Shown in pieces: positions 45,655 to 55,555 of a DNA stretch of 64,000 nucleotides (the stretch's first letter is position 1; each line of letters begins with the position of its first letter). The DNA lies in NCBI RefSeq assembly GCF_003202155.1, contig NZ_QFLI01000010.1:164078-228077 (forward strand), in the 5' to 3' direction. A program made the position numbers and the translations under genes. The notes under the pieces are model-generated. The model was not told where the DNA came from, searched no databases, and saw nothing but the letters and a program-made list of their open reading frames with translations. Origin of the DNA: Marinifilum breve. GTDB taxonomy: Bacteria > Bacteroidota > Bacteroidia > Bacteroidales > Marinifilaceae.

Positions 45655-46647
45655 TTAGAATTTTCTAAAACCAATTAATCTGCGAACTTCTTCAAGAGTT
45701 TTAGATGCACTTTCACGTGCTTTTTCAGCACCCATTTGTGTTACTCGTCGCAAATATTCTTCATCTTTCATGATATCTAAAATACGCTCACGAATTGGAC
45801 TTGTAAAGTTGATGATATCTTCTGCCAACTGCTTTTTCATATCGCCGTAACGAATTTCGCAATTGTTGTATTTGTCGTTAAAGAAATCGTAAGTATCCTT
45901 TGTAGAAACAATATCCATTAAAGAGAACAAGTTCTGAATTGCCTCAGGTTTTTCCTGGTTCATTTCTGTTGGACCACTATCTGAAACCGCTTTCATCACT
46001 TTTTTACGGATATCTTTCGGGTCATCAACCAAACAGATTGCATTGCCTTCTGATTTACCCATTTTACCTGATCCATCTAATCCTGGAACTTTAATAAACT
46101 CACCTGTGTACGAATAAGGTTGAGGAATTGGGAAAGTTTCTTCACCATAAATGTTATTGAAACGGCGAGCAAATTTACGAGCCATTTCCAAGTTTTGTTC
46201 CTGATCTTTTCCTACTGGAACTTGATTTGCTTTGTGGATAATAATATCTGCAGCCATCAAAACAGGGTAGGTGAGCAAACCAGCATTTACATTTTCAGGT
46301 TGCTTACGAGCTTTATCTTTAAAAGAAGTTGTTCTTTCCAACTCACCCAAGTACGCATTCATGTTCATCAACAAATACAATTCAGGAATTTCCGGCACAT
46401 CACTTTGTACGTAAACCGTTGCTTTTTCAGGATCGATTCCACAAGCCAAGTATTCTGCCAATACACGTTTTACGTTGATGTGAAGATCTGCAGGAGTTGG
46501 GTGTGTAGTCAGGGAATGCCAATCAGCAATAAAGAAAAAGCAATTGTTATCGTTTTGCATTTGCACAAAGTTCTTCACTGCTCCGAAGTAATTTCCCAGG
46601 TGTAAGTTACCTGTAGATCGAATTCCACTTACTACTGTCTTCATCAT
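45655..46647 (-). CDS. trpS: Tryptophan--tRNA ligase
   Basis: A 330-residue class I synthetase with the HIGH-type motif as GNLHLGNYFGA near residue 14 and the KMSKS-type motif as GKMGKSEG near 195. Charges tRNA-Trp. Two ATG codons are adjacent at the start (MMKT); either fits. Monocistronic. Confidence 0.97.
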   Translation of the reverse strand: MMKTVVSGIRSTGNLHLGNYFGAVKNFVQMQNDNNCFFFIADWHSLTTHPTPADLHINVKRVLAEYLACGIDPEKATVYVQSDVPEIPELYLLMNMNAYLGELERTTSFKDKARKQPENVNAGLLTYPVLMAADIIIHKANQVPVGKDQEQNLEMARKFARRFNNIYGEETFPIPQPYSYTGEFIKVPGLDGSGKMGKSEGNAICLVDDPKDIRKKVMKAVSDSGPTEMNQEKPEAIQNLFSLMDIVSTKDTYDFFNDKYNNCEIRYGDMKKQLAEDIINFTSPIRERILDIMKDEEYLRRVTQMGAEKARESASKTLEEVRRLIGFRKF

Positions 46648-46800
46648 TCAATTCATTAATCGCTCAAATATGAGCTGTTTATACTTAAAAATTTTAGTTC
46701 GACAAAATTATGAAACCTATCCGATAAATAAAATAGTATTAGATAATTCTATTGTTATTGAGTATTTAAATTTGATTTCTGAGATTTGATGTTTGGGATT

Positions 46801-47244
46801 TCATGACAAAGCTTGTAATGTTAACCAAGCCCAAACTACATATCTACAAACTTTTCCAGCGGCCATAAACAGGGCCATCCAGTATGGATTGGTTCGTAAT
46901 AACCCCAATCCAATAGGAATTAAATCACCTAAAAATGGTAGAAAAGCAAAAAAAGCGAATGCATTTCCTTTGGTTCTGAGAAATTCTTTGGATTTAATCG
47001 CTTTATCAGGTTTAATTCTTAACCATTTTTCAATTCTCTCCAATTTGCCCAAATATCCGAGGTAATACCCTGTTAAACCGCCCAACCAATTGCCTAAACT
47101 TGCTACCACTATAGTCAAGCTGATATCAAAACCAGAATAAACACAAAGACTAAGAATTGCTTCTGAGCTAAAGGGGAGAATAGTTGCAGCTAAAAAACTT
47201 GCCAGAAACAATCCCCAATATCCATATTCTATCCATTCCGCCAT
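46801..47244 (-). CDS. YqaA/DedA-family (VTT-like) membrane protein
   Basis: A 147-residue protein with three to four hydrophobic segments and the family residues LPFSSEAIL near 22, GNWLGGLTGYYLG near 52 and the FLPFLGDLIPIGLG segment near 100. YqaA proteins are short DedA relatives of unknown function, possibly lipid carrier handling. Divergent from rbfA. Confidence 0.85.
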   Translation of the reverse strand: MAEWIEYGYWGLFLASFLAATILPFSSEAILSLCVYSGFDISLTIVVASLGNWLGGLTGYYLGYLGKLERIEKWLRIKPDKAIKSKEFLRTKGNAFAFFAFLPFLGDLIPIGLGLLRTNPYWMALFMAAGKVCRYVVWAWLTLQALS

Positions 47245-47390
47245 GCTGCAAATGTATAAAAAGCAAATGCTTTAAGAACGTGAGTTTGACATCTAACTCA
47301 CTTTAAAGAACTTTAACTTTTCCCCTCTTTCACTTTTCAAGGCTTTTCAAGACTTTATTATATCTTTGTATAAAATTTAGAAAAATACAT

Positions 47391-47726
47391 ATGGAGACCA
47401 CAAGACAAAGCAAAGTTTCAAGATTATTACAAAAGGACTTAGGATTAATTTTTCAGCAGGAAGGACGAAATCTATTTGGAGGAAAAATGATTTCGGTTAC
47501 TACTGTAAGAATTAGCCCGGATTTGGGACTTGCTAAGGTGTATCTCAGTATTTTTCCTTCAGACAAGTCAGAAGAAACGCTAGAGGTTGTTCGCATGAAC
47601 ACCAAGAACATCCGTAGAATTCTAGGAACTAAAGTTGGTAAACAATTAAGAGTAGTTCCTGAATTGGCTTTTTACATTGATGATTCTTTGGATTATATCG
47701 AGAATATCGACAACCTGTTGTCATAA
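47391..47726 (+). CDS. rbfA: Ribosome-binding factor A
   Basis: A 111-residue KH-fold ribosome maturation factor. The segment SKVSRLLQKDLGLIFQQ and VRISPDLGLAKVYLSIF are characteristic, as is the R-I-L-G...VPELAFYIDDSLD end. Acts on the 30S subunit in late 16S processing. Followed at 15 bp by the LolE-type permease gene, which lacks its own clear promoter, so the two are probably co-transcribed. Confidence 0.95.
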   Translation: METTRQSKVSRLLQKDLGLIFQQEGRNLFGGKMISVTTVRISPDLGLAKVYLSIFPSDKSEETLEVVRMNTKNIRRILGTKVGKQLRVVPELAFYIDDSLDYIENIDNLLS

Positions 47727-47741
47727 ACTCTCCTGCCAAGT

Positions 47742-48956
47742 TTGAATTTACCATTTCACATAGCCAGGCGATATCTGTTTTCAAAGAAAAAGCAGAATGT
47801 TATCAATATCATTTCACTAATTTCTGTAGTTGGTGTTACGGTGGGTACTATGGCATTGGTAATTGTGTTGTCGGCCTTTAATGGTTTAAATCAATTTATC
47901 GAGCAACAGTTTAGTAGTTTCGATCCCGATTTAAAAATACTTCCGGCTAAAGGCAAAACATTTGTTCCCGATTCAATTTTTGGAGAAATCAAAAACATGG
48001 AACAAGTGGCATTCTATTCTGAAGTTCTGGAAGAAAACGCACTCCTTAAATATGGCAATCGTCAACGACCCGCAATTGTAAAAGGAGTAGATGAAAATTT
48101 TACTCTGATGACTGGCATTGATACCATGATGGCAGATGGGAACTTTGTGTTGGATACACCAAAGTATCAGTTTGCCGTGTTGGGATATGGTGTTGCATTA
48201 GATTTGGGTGTAGGTTTAACCTTTGTTGATCCGATTAAGTTTTATGTGCCGAAACGTAATGCCAAAGTAGGACACAATCCTTTGAATGCATTCAACACAG
48301 AGATAATATGGCCATCTGGTTTTTTTCAAGTTCAGCCAGATTTCGACACGCAATACACCTTGGTCCCCTTAAGTTTTGCACGAAAATTATTCAGTTATCA
48401 AAGCGAAGTAAGTGCCATAGAACTTGGAATTAATGATTCTGCAGATATTGGTGAGGTGAAATCTGAAATACAGGAAATGCTTGGCGATGATTTTCAAGTA
48501 AAGAATCGATACGAATTGCATGATGTCATTTATAAAATGATGAAGACAGAAAAAGCTGCAGTTTTCTTCATTTTAGCATTTATTTTGGTAATTGCCTCCT
48601 TTAATATCATAGGTTCATTAACCATGCTGATATTGGATAAGAAAGAAGATGTTAGCACTTTAAGAAGTCTAGGTGCAAATGAGCAAACCATTAGACAACT
48701 TTTTCTAATTGAAGGTTGTATGATTTCTGTATCTGGTGCCTTGTTAGGTGTAATTTTAGGAGTAATTGTCTGTTGGCTACAAATTAAATTTGGATTCGTA
48801 AAATTGGCTGCCGGAAGTTTCTTTATGAACTCTTATCCAGTAAATGTGCATCTTTCTGATATTTTTATCATCTTTATAACGGTTGTATTAATCGGGTATT
48901 TCGCATCGCGTTTTCCTGTACGATACATTACCAAAAGATACTTGCAGTTTAACTGA
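47742..48956 (+). CDS. FtsX/LolE-type ABC transporter permease
   Basis: A 404-residue permease starting at TTG with the usual N-terminus MNLPFHIARRYLFSKKK. Topology is TM near residues 20-42, a periplasmic domain of about 220 residues (MacB-PCD), then three TM segments near 275, 320 and 370. The family exports lipoproteins (LolCE) or transmits signals. Its start has no ATG alternative because the upstream frame is closed by the rbfA stop. The ATPase partner is not in the window. Confidence 0.85.
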   Translation: MNLPFHIARRYLFSKKKQNVINIISLISVVGVTVGTMALVIVLSAFNGLNQFIEQQFSSFDPDLKILPAKGKTFVPDSIFGEIKNMEQVAFYSEVLEENALLKYGNRQRPAIVKGVDENFTLMTGIDTMMADGNFVLDTPKYQFAVLGYGVALDLGVGLTFVDPIKFYVPKRNAKVGHNPLNAFNTEIIWPSGFFQVQPDFDTQYTLVPLSFARKLFSYQSEVSAIELGINDSADIGEVKSEIQEMLGDDFQVKNRYELHDVIYKMMKTEKAAVFFILAFILVIASFNIIGSLTMLILDKKEDVSTLRSLGANEQTIRQLFLIEGCMISVSGALLGVILGVIVCWLQIKFGFVKLAAGSFFMNSYPVNVHLSDIFIIFITVVLIGYFASRFPVRYITKRYLQFN

Positions 48957-49034
48957 TAAGTATTTCCCACTACCGATTAACGAATAGAAATCAAGTTGAT
49001 TTCTAATATCAATAACTTATTAAAAATTACAGAA

Positions 49035-49715
49035 ATGAAGAAGATTTTCGTATTCTGCATGCTTGCATTTGGTATTTCAATTGTTGCAAGTGCACAGCAA
49101 ACAGCTTTAACTTCCGATGGAAAAGTTGTGATTCTTTACGACAATGGAACCTGGACCTATGCCGATGTAAAACTTCCAAATACAAACACCAAGGAAGTTC
49201 AAAAGAAAGATGGAACCGTTGCTGTGCCAACAAATGTATCTGTTGTAGATAATTCTCCTATTAGTTTGAAAGAAGGCACAGTTGAGAAAATGGCATTTAT
49301 TGAAGGTCCAAGTAAAAAACTTTCGAAATATTTTAAGCATAAAAATATTGTTCGTTGCGATTTTACCTTAACATCGAAAGATGGAAAAGCTATATTGAAA
49401 ACCGAATGGAAAGTCATGAATGGTGAAGCCTATTCATATTTTGGTTTCATTAATAAGGAAAGTATGATTAGCCTGGAATTAATAGGTGGCAAAAAAATAG
49501 ATTTGCTTTATACTAAAGATTTTGAGCCTAAAGAATATGAGAAATACGGGTTTTCTACCTACTCAGCAGAATTGGAATTAAACGAAGAACAAATTCGTTT
49601 GCTTAGAAACTCTATTGTTTATAAAGCGCATATGACCTGGAGCAGAAGAACAGAAGAATATAAGGTTGTAGCACCTTCTTATTTTGTCAAATCATTACCT
49701 CAAATCCTTAAATAA
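49035..49715 (+). CDS. Exported protein of unknown function, tandem copy 1
   Basis: About 226 residues from the ATG giving MKKIFVFC; a longer frame adds 13 residues before the signal peptide. Signal peptide residues 1-20 (cut near VASAQ). Mature region has VILYDNGTWTY near residue 33 and a C-terminal half with EWKVMNGEAYSYFGFIN and YSAELELNEEQI. No known family recognised. Its last A is the first base of the next gene's ATG (TAATG), so the two are translationally coupled. Confidence 0.65.
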   Translation: MKKIFVFCMLAFGISIVASAQQTALTSDGKVVILYDNGTWTYADVKLPNTNTKEVQKKDGTVAVPTNVSVVDNSPISLKEGTVEKMAFIEGPSKKLSKYFKHKNIVRCDFTLTSKDGKAILKTEWKVMNGEAYSYFGFINKESMISLELIGGKKIDLLYTKDFEPKEYEKYGFSTYSAELELNEEQIRLLRNSIVYKAHMTWSRRTEEYKVVAPSYFVKSLPQILK

Positions 49716-50368
49716 TGAAAAACCTACTGCTTGTTGCGATACTTCTTTTTTGTGGTATCAACCTGGTTGATGCACAAATTAGAATGAAAACTCCAGAAGG
49801 AAAGTATGTCCTGTTATTTAATAATGGTACGTGGAAATACGAGGAAAAAATAAAACTGGAAGAGATAAAAGACATTGTGCCACTTAACTCTAAAGAAGAG
49901 GTGGCAAAAGAAATTAATTTGAAGGATGCTCTTCTTGAAAAGCAAGTTGTAATTAAAGGGGAGAGTGTCAAAATTGCCAAGTTTAAGGATGACTTGAATA
50001 CTGTAAAGTGTGATTTTCAAATCGTATCAAAGGACAATAAGGTGGTTTTAAAAACCAATTGGAAGCTAATGGATGAAGAAGGATTTCGATTTTTTGGTTT
50101 TATTACAAAAAAATCATTTCTCTCATTTGAACTTTCTAATGGTGAGATTGTTATTTTACATTACAAAGACTCTTTTGAACCTAAAGAGTATATCAAATAC
50201 GGATTCACAACCTATTCGGCAGAATTGGAGTTAAGTCATGATCAAATTACGAAGTTACAGACGGGATATATTCTGAATTCAAGTATGAAGTGGACAAGGA
50301 GAACAGAAACATACAATGTTATCAATCCAGATTACTTTATAAAGGAGCTTCCTAAGATTTTAAAATAG
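49715..50368 (+). CDS. Exported protein of unknown function, tandem copy 2
   Basis: A 217-residue paralogue of the preceding gene with the same layout: signal peptide (residues 1-20, cut near VDAQ), VLLFNNGTWKYE, WKLMDEEGFRFFGFIT and YSAELELSHDQI. Conservation is strongest in the C-terminal half while the centre (about residues 38-75) is diverged. Likely periplasmic partners arising by duplication; a heteromeric complex is possible. Confidence 0.65.
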   Translation: MKNLLLVAILLFCGINLVDAQIRMKTPEGKYVLLFNNGTWKYEEKIKLEEIKDIVPLNSKEEVAKEINLKDALLEKQVVIKGESVKIAKFKDDLNTVKCDFQIVSKDNKVVLKTNWKLMDEEGFRFFGFITKKSFLSFELSNGEIVILHYKDSFEPKEYIKYGFTTYSAELELSHDQITKLQTGYILNSSMKWTRRTETYNVINPDYFIKELPKILK

Positions 50369-50390
50369 TAGATTGGCTAAGAATAAATGA

Positions 50391-50423
50391 AAAACGCAAA
50401 GATTAAATGTCTTTGCGTTTTTT
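50391..50423. terminator. Terminator between the tandem paralogues and dusB
   Basis: Stem AAAACGCAAAGA/TCTTTGCGTTTT with 7-nt loop, then TT; A-rich on the other side. Serves the plus-strand pair and perhaps dusB. Confidence 0.85.
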
Positions 50424-50437
50424 GTATGTAATGCTTT

Positions 50438-51433
50438 TTAATCCTCTTCGATTTGCAATTCTCCCCATTCAGAGACAATTTTATTCAGAATTACCATCAA
50501 ATCATCGTAATGATCTGCGCGAAGCATATCGATACGAGTTTGCTTGAAATTGTACAAACCTTTAAACATGCCTGCCATATGTCTGCGCATGTGTAAGATT
50601 CCTCTTCTTTCATCGATCCAGTCAATAGCAGCATCAATTTGTTCTTTTAACATATCAACCTGTTGAGCCACAGTTGCCGGAGGAAGTAATTGCCCAGTTT
50701 TAAGATAGTGTTTCACATCTCTAAAAATCCAAGGTTTACCTACTGCAGCACGCCCAATCATTATGGCATCAACACCATACTTATCGAAAGCCTCTTTGGC
50801 CTTTACGGGATTGGTAATGTCACCATTTCCAATAATTGGAATGTGCATTCTTGGATTGTTTTTAACCTCTCCAATTAAGGTCCAATCAGCTTCGCCTTTA
50901 TACATCTGGCAACGAGTTCTTCCGTGAATGGTAAGGCCGGCAATTCCAACATCCTGAAGCTGCTCTGCAAGCTCAACAATAATTTTTGAATCAGCATCCC
51001 AACCCAATCTGGTTTTAACCGTTACCGGGATATCTACCGCCTTTACAACTTCTTCTGTTATTTTTAAAAGCTGTGGTACGTTTCGCAGCATTCCTGATCC
51101 TGCACCTTTGCCAGCAACTTTTCTTACCGGACAACCAAAGTTCAAATCAAGAAAATCAGGTTTGGCTTCCTCAACAATTTTAGCAGCTTCAACCATTGGA
51201 TCAACCTCTTTTCCGTAAATCTGAATGGCTACAGGGCGCTCTTCTTCCAGTATGGTAAGCTTTTTCATGGTTCTGTTTACCGATCGAATCAATGCATCCG
51301 ATGAGATAAACTCAGTATACATTAAATCGGCACCATAACGCTTACACAAAACTCTAAATGGAGGATTGGTAACATCTTCCATTGGAGCCAATAAAACTGG
51401 CTGTTTTCCTAAATCCAAATTTCCTATCTTCAC
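50438..51433 (-). CDS. dusB: tRNA-dihydrouridine synthase (DusB-like)
   Basis: A 331-residue FMN TIM-barrel enzyme. Catalytic Cys101 in FGCPVRKV, followed by GKGAGSGML, and IIGNGDITN with GVDAIMIGRAAVGKPWIF typical of Dus FMN phosphate binding. Reduces specific tRNA uridines to dihydrouridine. Monocistronic, converging on the paralogue pair. Confidence 0.93.
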   Translation of the reverse strand: MKIGNLDLGKQPVLLAPMEDVTNPPFRVLCKRYGADLMYTEFISSDALIRSVNRTMKKLTILEEERPVAIQIYGKEVDPMVEAAKIVEEAKPDFLDLNFGCPVRKVAGKGAGSGMLRNVPQLLKITEEVVKAVDIPVTVKTRLGWDADSKIIVELAEQLQDVGIAGLTIHGRTRCQMYKGEADWTLIGEVKNNPRMHIPIIGNGDITNPVKAKEAFDKYGVDAIMIGRAAVGKPWIFRDVKHYLKTGQLLPPATVAQQVDMLKEQIDAAIDWIDERRGILHMRRHMAGMFKGLYNFKQTRIDMLRADHYDDLMVILNKIVSEWGELQIEED

Positions 51434-51552
51434 TTCAGCTTCTTTTTTTTCGGTAAAAATCAGTGCACAAAGATATAATAAAGTCTTGAACAGTCTAATA
51501 GTCGAATTTTCAAGCGATCGTTTACATCATTTGTTTCTTATGTAATAATTGA

Positions 51553-51582
51553 TTTGATAATTGTCTTTTGTTGCTATTTTTG
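51553..51582 (+). promoter_or_regulatory. Promoter for the CPBP protease gene
   Basis: TTTG (51553-51556), 18 bp, TATTTTTG (51575-51582). This puts transcription start near 51590, after the longer-frame ATG at 51561, so translation starts at 51606. Confidence 0.7.
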
Positions 51583-51605
51583 TGTTTCAACCTAAAAAAA
51601 GAATC

Positions 51606-52526
51606 ATGTTAAAAGGATCCTTGAGTCATCATAGCCCATTTACTCACCTACTAATTAGTTTAATTGCAGTAGTGGTATCATTCCTGTTAGCCATGTTTGT
51701 AGGCACTGTATTGGCATTGATATTTTTCGATATTAACATCTTTACAGATTTGCAAGCAATAGATATTAATAGTGACACTGTAAATCTATCGGTTTTAAAA
51801 TTTTACCAATCTGTTTATTCAATTGGGATGTTTATAATTCCTCCTTTTATTGTTGCTTTTTTGGTTAGTAAGAAAGTTCGAGAATACTTGTTTTTAGCAG
51901 AAGGTACCAATATTTCAAAAGTGCTGTTGGCTACCTTTATTATCATTTTTTCATTGCCCATGATTAACCTTTTGGCACAGGTGAATTCCCATTTAAGTTT
52001 ACCTGAATTCATGTCGGGAATTGAAAACTGGATGATTGATAATGAAGAACGGGCAAAAGTTGTAACCGAGAAGTTTTTGGTGATGAATTCTACTTCTGAC
52101 CTACTGGTAAACCTTGTGGTTATTGCATTAATACCAGCTATTGGAGAAGAACTTTTGTTTCGCGGAGTTTTACAAGGCATTTTTGGAAAACTTACAAATA
52201 ATATCCATTGGGGAATTATCATTACAGCATTCTTATTTGCAGCACTTCACATGCAATTTTACGGATTATTGCCGCGTATGGCAATGGGAATCCTTTTCGG
52301 ATATTTACTAATCTGGTCGAGAAGTTTATGGGTGCCAATAATTGCACACCTGGTAAATAACGGCATGGCTGTTATTACGAAGTATTATATAAGTAAAGGT
52401 GATATTCCGGAAGAAATGGAAACCATAGGAGCCAACGAGAATTATTGGTTTACAGGTCTAGTTTCTGTGGCAATTGTTCTACTGTTGTTACGAGTTTTCA
52501 GAAGCATCTGTAAAAGGAAGGCTTAG
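51606..52526 (+). CDS. CPBP-family intramembrane metalloprotease (CAAX/Abi type)
   Basis: About 306 residues with seven to eight TM segments. The three family motifs are present: EELLFRG (motif 1), FAALHMQF (motif 2 His) and AHLVNNG (motif 3 His). Possible roles are prenyl-protein-like processing, membrane stress proteolysis or bacteriocin self-immunity; not decidable here. The start is fixed by the promoter. Its last 39 bases overlap the convergent hypothetical gene. Confidence 0.88.
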   Translation: MLKGSLSHHSPFTHLLISLIAVVVSFLLAMFVGTVLALIFFDINIFTDLQAIDINSDTVNLSVLKFYQSVYSIGMFIIPPFIVAFLVSKKVREYLFLAEGTNISKVLLATFIIIFSLPMINLLAQVNSHLSLPEFMSGIENWMIDNEERAKVVTEKFLVMNSTSDLLVNLVVIALIPAIGEELLFRGVLQGIFGKLTNNIHWGIIITAFLFAALHMQFYGLLPRMAMGILFGYLLIWSRSLWVPIIAHLVNNGMAVITKYYISKGDIPEEMETIGANENYWFTGLVSVAIVLLLLRVFRSICKRKA

Positions 52527-53252
52527 AGAAGCTTTCTTGGCCTGTTTAACTTGTTCTAACTTTTCACGTTCCCCTTTTCGCCAAACATATACAACACCGT
52601 ATTCTGAACATTTTGCGCGTTTCTCTTCATCCGTTAACGATCCAAACTTTTTCTCAACCTGATTCCAAAGATCAAGAATTAGTTTATCAGCATCTTCTCT
52701 AAATTCGGAAACTTTTTCGGAGAAGCGATGGGTGTTATTCTGAAGTGTTTTTTGGTAATTGAATGCTTGTTTAAAGTTTTCGCAATTCACACGTACCAAA
52801 GCAATGGAAGGACTGTAAATTGGGTTTCCACCCATTCTTGTTCTTTCCTGCTCACCTTTAACCAATTTTTCTCCCCATTCAATTACTTTCGAATCTTTTA
52901 ATAGGGATGGAGTTGCTTTCGAATTTTTCCGAATGCCATAAAATTCACGTGCCTCAGGTTTCAATTCACCACGAATGATACAAAAGTTTAAAACTTGTAT
53001 AAAATGAGATACATACAAGCGAGCTTTTCTCAATTTCTCGTTGTACTCTTTGCTTTTACTCGATTGTTGACTTAATGCTTGCCTGTGATTTCTTATTGCA
53101 AGCTCATAATGAGGTAAAAAGGTTTCAATTCTTTGGTATAATGAGTATGAAAAAGCCAAGTCAAAACGATTGATTCTCATGCTAATACTTAAGGCAGCTT
53201 TAAGGGCACGTACTCGTGCCGAGTCGGTATTTGGTAATCGGCGGTAAGGCAT
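52488..53252 (-). CDS. Hypothetical helical protein
   Basis: A 254-residue, strongly basic helical protein with no signal peptide. No family recognised. Its last 39 bases overlap the convergent CPBP gene tail-to-tail. The ORF looks real: a consistent frame, a plausible start, and a helical Arg/Lys pattern such as RLPNTDSARVRALKAALSI and the C-terminal EKREKLEQVKQAKK-like stretch. Several conserved-looking aromatic residues lie near residues 33-55. Confidence 0.5.
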   Translation of the reverse strand: MPYRRLPNTDSARVRALKAALSISMRINRFDLAFSYSLYQRIETFLPHYELAIRNHRQALSQQSSKSKEYNEKLRKARLYVSHFIQVLNFCIIRGELKPEAREFYGIRKNSKATPSLLKDSKVIEWGEKLVKGEQERTRMGGNPIYSPSIALVRVNCENFKQAFNYQKTLQNNTHRFSEKVSEFREDADKLILDLWNQVEKKFGSLTDEEKRAKCSEYGVVYVWRKGEREKLEQVKQAKKASLSLPFTDASENS

Positions 53253-53386
53253 TAATTAAATTGGTTTAAGCAATGTTGGTATTGTGATTTGCGAATATAC
53301 AAAAAATATGCGTTTCTATTTTACCGTTCGCAGTATTAATCTAAATTTTATATCATACAATAATGAAGATTACATGATAATTATAC

Positions 53387-53394
53387 TACATTTG
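53387..53394 (+). promoter_or_regulatory. Candidate -7 element for the TonB-domain gene
   Basis: TACATTTG, 21 bp before the ATG. No TTTG at -33, so weaker than the other promoters listed. Confidence 0.4.
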
Positions 53395-53415
53395 ATTGGT
53401 CAATAAATAAAAATT

Positions 53416-54219
53416 ATGAAACACACATTAATTCTATTACTTGTTCTAATTTCAACAAAGCTATTACTTGCTCAAAACGATACGATTGTTTACTATAAGA
53501 ATCATGCACCTACTCCTTCTAAGAATGGAGCGGATCATATGGTGGTATTTCAAAAAAAGAATGAAAAGAAATCTATTCTAATGGCTTATGAGCTTCACAA
53601 TGAAAAGTGGAAGCATGAAAAAACAGAGATCATCAAACGAATGAAAGATGGACATTATAGTATTAGTAGTGGAACAAGCAATTTTACCAGAGCCTATAAA
53701 AAGGTAAATGGAGGTTATTATGTAGAAGAATATAATAGTAATGACAAAATCAGTAAAAAGGGTTTAAGTAAAACAATGTTTCCCTTGCATAGAATTGGAC
53801 AGTGGCAAAAGATTTTTGACGATAGGGTAGTGGGTATGGATATATTTAATGAAGAATTAATGACCTTATCATATACCATTTATCATGGCAGGAAACTTCC
53901 GAATAATATTTATGCAAATGCCGATACCATTGCCGAATATAAAGGGGGAGATAAGCAGTTTGCAATGGATTTGGCACGTAATGTTGAATATCCAAGAATA
54001 TGCCAGGAAAATGGAATTACGGGTTGTGTTTTGGTTTTATTTGCCATTGATGAACTAGGTAAGCCAACAGATATTCGAATTTTGAGAAAAGTAGATCCTT
54101 ATCTTGATCAGGCCGCACTTGATGCCATTAAAAAATGTAATAAATGGAAACCTGCAATAAAGAATGGAAAGCCGATAAAGCTCTATAGTGTGGCGCCAAT
54201 CAACTTTGAGTTGCGATAA
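53416..54219 (+). CDS. Exported protein with TonB C-terminal domain
   Basis: A 267-residue protein with signal peptide (residues 1-20). The N-terminal region (about 20-165) has no clear family; residues 180-267 (EYPRICQENGITGCVLVLFAIDELGKP ... with WKPAIKNGKPI) are a TonB C-terminal domain, split here to stay short: ENGITGCVLV and KWKPA are key. It lacks the usual TonB inner-membrane anchor with Pro-rich spacer, so it is not a canonical energy transducer and may interact with outer-membrane partners. Confidence 0.75.
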   Translation: MKHTLILLLVLISTKLLLAQNDTIVYYKNHAPTPSKNGADHMVVFQKKNEKKSILMAYELHNEKWKHEKTEIIKRMKDGHYSISSGTSNFTRAYKKVNGGYYVEEYNSNDKISKKGLSKTMFPLHRIGQWQKIFDDRVVGMDIFNEELMTLSYTIYHGRKLPNNIYANADTIAEYKGGDKQFAMDLARNVEYPRICQENGITGCVLVLFAIDELGKPTDIRILRKVDPYLDQAALDAIKKCNKWKPAIKNGKPIKLYSVAPINFELR

Positions 54220-54268
54220 AAAACACCAATTTAAAAGAATATTAGAGGAGGAATAAGATTTAATAATT

Positions 54269-55555
54269 TCAGCTATATATTTCCTCATATTCCTCTTCTG
54301 GTAATCTTAATCTTTCTTCTCTGCCTTTTTCAATATAGTCTTCAACATCTGCCCAGTCAATGTCATTAGCATTATCATTTTCATTCAATTCTGCTAATTC
54401 GCCAAGTTCAAAGAGCGGTTCAATTCCTGCTTTGTTCATAATATCCTTCAGTAAACTTCCCTCTTCGGGAGGATTTGTCATGAAAGACTCAAGAGAGTCG
54501 AAATGCCAATAAGTGATATCTTTCTTTTGTAATCCCGAAAACTCTTTTAAAGCTTTTCCTTCAGGAGTAGAATTGTGCGTGAGAAACAGAAATGTTCTAA
54601 TGATTATCTTCTCTTCAATTATATCAGCTACAAAATATCCTATTTTAATGTGTTGATAGTAAACACTTAAGTAAATTTTATTGCAGTATACTTTGCCTAT
54701 ACAGAAATTCCGAAAAACAAGAGTCATATATAGCCTGCAAAACATTAAGGTAAGAGGTTTTGTTCTTTCTTCAAACCTTCTAATGGCATGTGATTGTATG
54801 TACACATCCAATTCCTTTTTGTCTCCTTTATAAATATCTTTTATTTTTTCACCAGCTATTTTTAGGTACCATATATTGCCATCTGCAATAGGCCACCCAA
54901 ATTTTACAATAGGTCTTCTTTTTCCATCTATGAGGATATTTCTTTTTATAGGTCGGTGATGCTTAACCCTTACGATGTGAAATACTCCAGAACTAGGGTA
55001 AGTTTTATTAACAACAGATGTTTTAATACTAAACATATCATGACCTATTCCATTCAGCATTGCAAGTATTTGGTCATACATTTCATTGTGAAGTATTTCA
55101 GGGCGCTTTTGCGCATCGTATGCATCAACCAATGGTTTAAAACCCGATTTAATAGAATTGAGTAATGGACTTTCGTCCTCGTTACGCAGATATACCTTAA
55201 GGCAGCCAATAATGTATAAATCGTCAATAGAGATTTTTTCCTTGCCCTTTATTAATTCTATACTCTTTCTATTTCTTTGCGATTTGAATATTTTATATAA
55301 CATTTTAGCCAGATTTTTATCAATTGGCTCTCCTTTATCTATTCGTGGCTGCGTTAAATGTAGCCTTGTAAGGAACATTAAAGCTCTAATTTTCTTTGTT
55401 AATAGTTTGCAGGCATCCTTACAGCCAGCTATCTCCGATAATTCTTCAAATCGTTTCGAAAAATCATTTAAACCTCCCAGTTTTATTCGCCCTTCTTTTG
55501 AACCAGAAAATTGATTATTCTTTTTTTTTCTTTTCTTGATTTTTTTGCGTGGCAT
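54269..55555 (-). CDS. Hypothetical protein with basic N-terminus and acidic C-terminus
   Basis: A 428-residue cytosolic-looking protein. The first 15 residues are a Lys-rich run and the last about 50 residues are strongly acidic (LNENDNANDIDWADVEDY, EEEYEEIYS). The middle has SHAIRRFEERT near residue 270 and mixed alpha/beta strands after it. No family recognised. The N-terminal Lys run could bind nucleic acid (inference). Confidence 0.5.
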   Translation of the reverse strand: MPRKKIKKRKKKNNQFSGSKEGRIKLGGLNDFSKRFEELSEIAGCKDACKLLTKKIRALMFLTRLHLTQPRIDKGEPIDKNLAKMLYKIFKSQRNRKSIELIKGKEKISIDDLYIIGCLKVYLRNEDESPLLNSIKSGFKPLVDAYDAQKRPEILHNEMYDQILAMLNGIGHDMFSIKTSVVNKTYPSSGVFHIVRVKHHRPIKRNILIDGKRRPIVKFGWPIADGNIWYLKIAGEKIKDIYKGDKKELDVYIQSHAIRRFEERTKPLTLMFCRLYMTLVFRNFCIGKVYCNKIYLSVYYQHIKIGYFVADIIEEKIIIRTFLFLTHNSTPEGKALKEFSGLQKKDITYWHFDSLESFMTNPPEEGSLLKDIMNKAGIEPLFELGELAELNENDNANDIDWADVEDYIEKGREERLRLPEEEYEEIYS

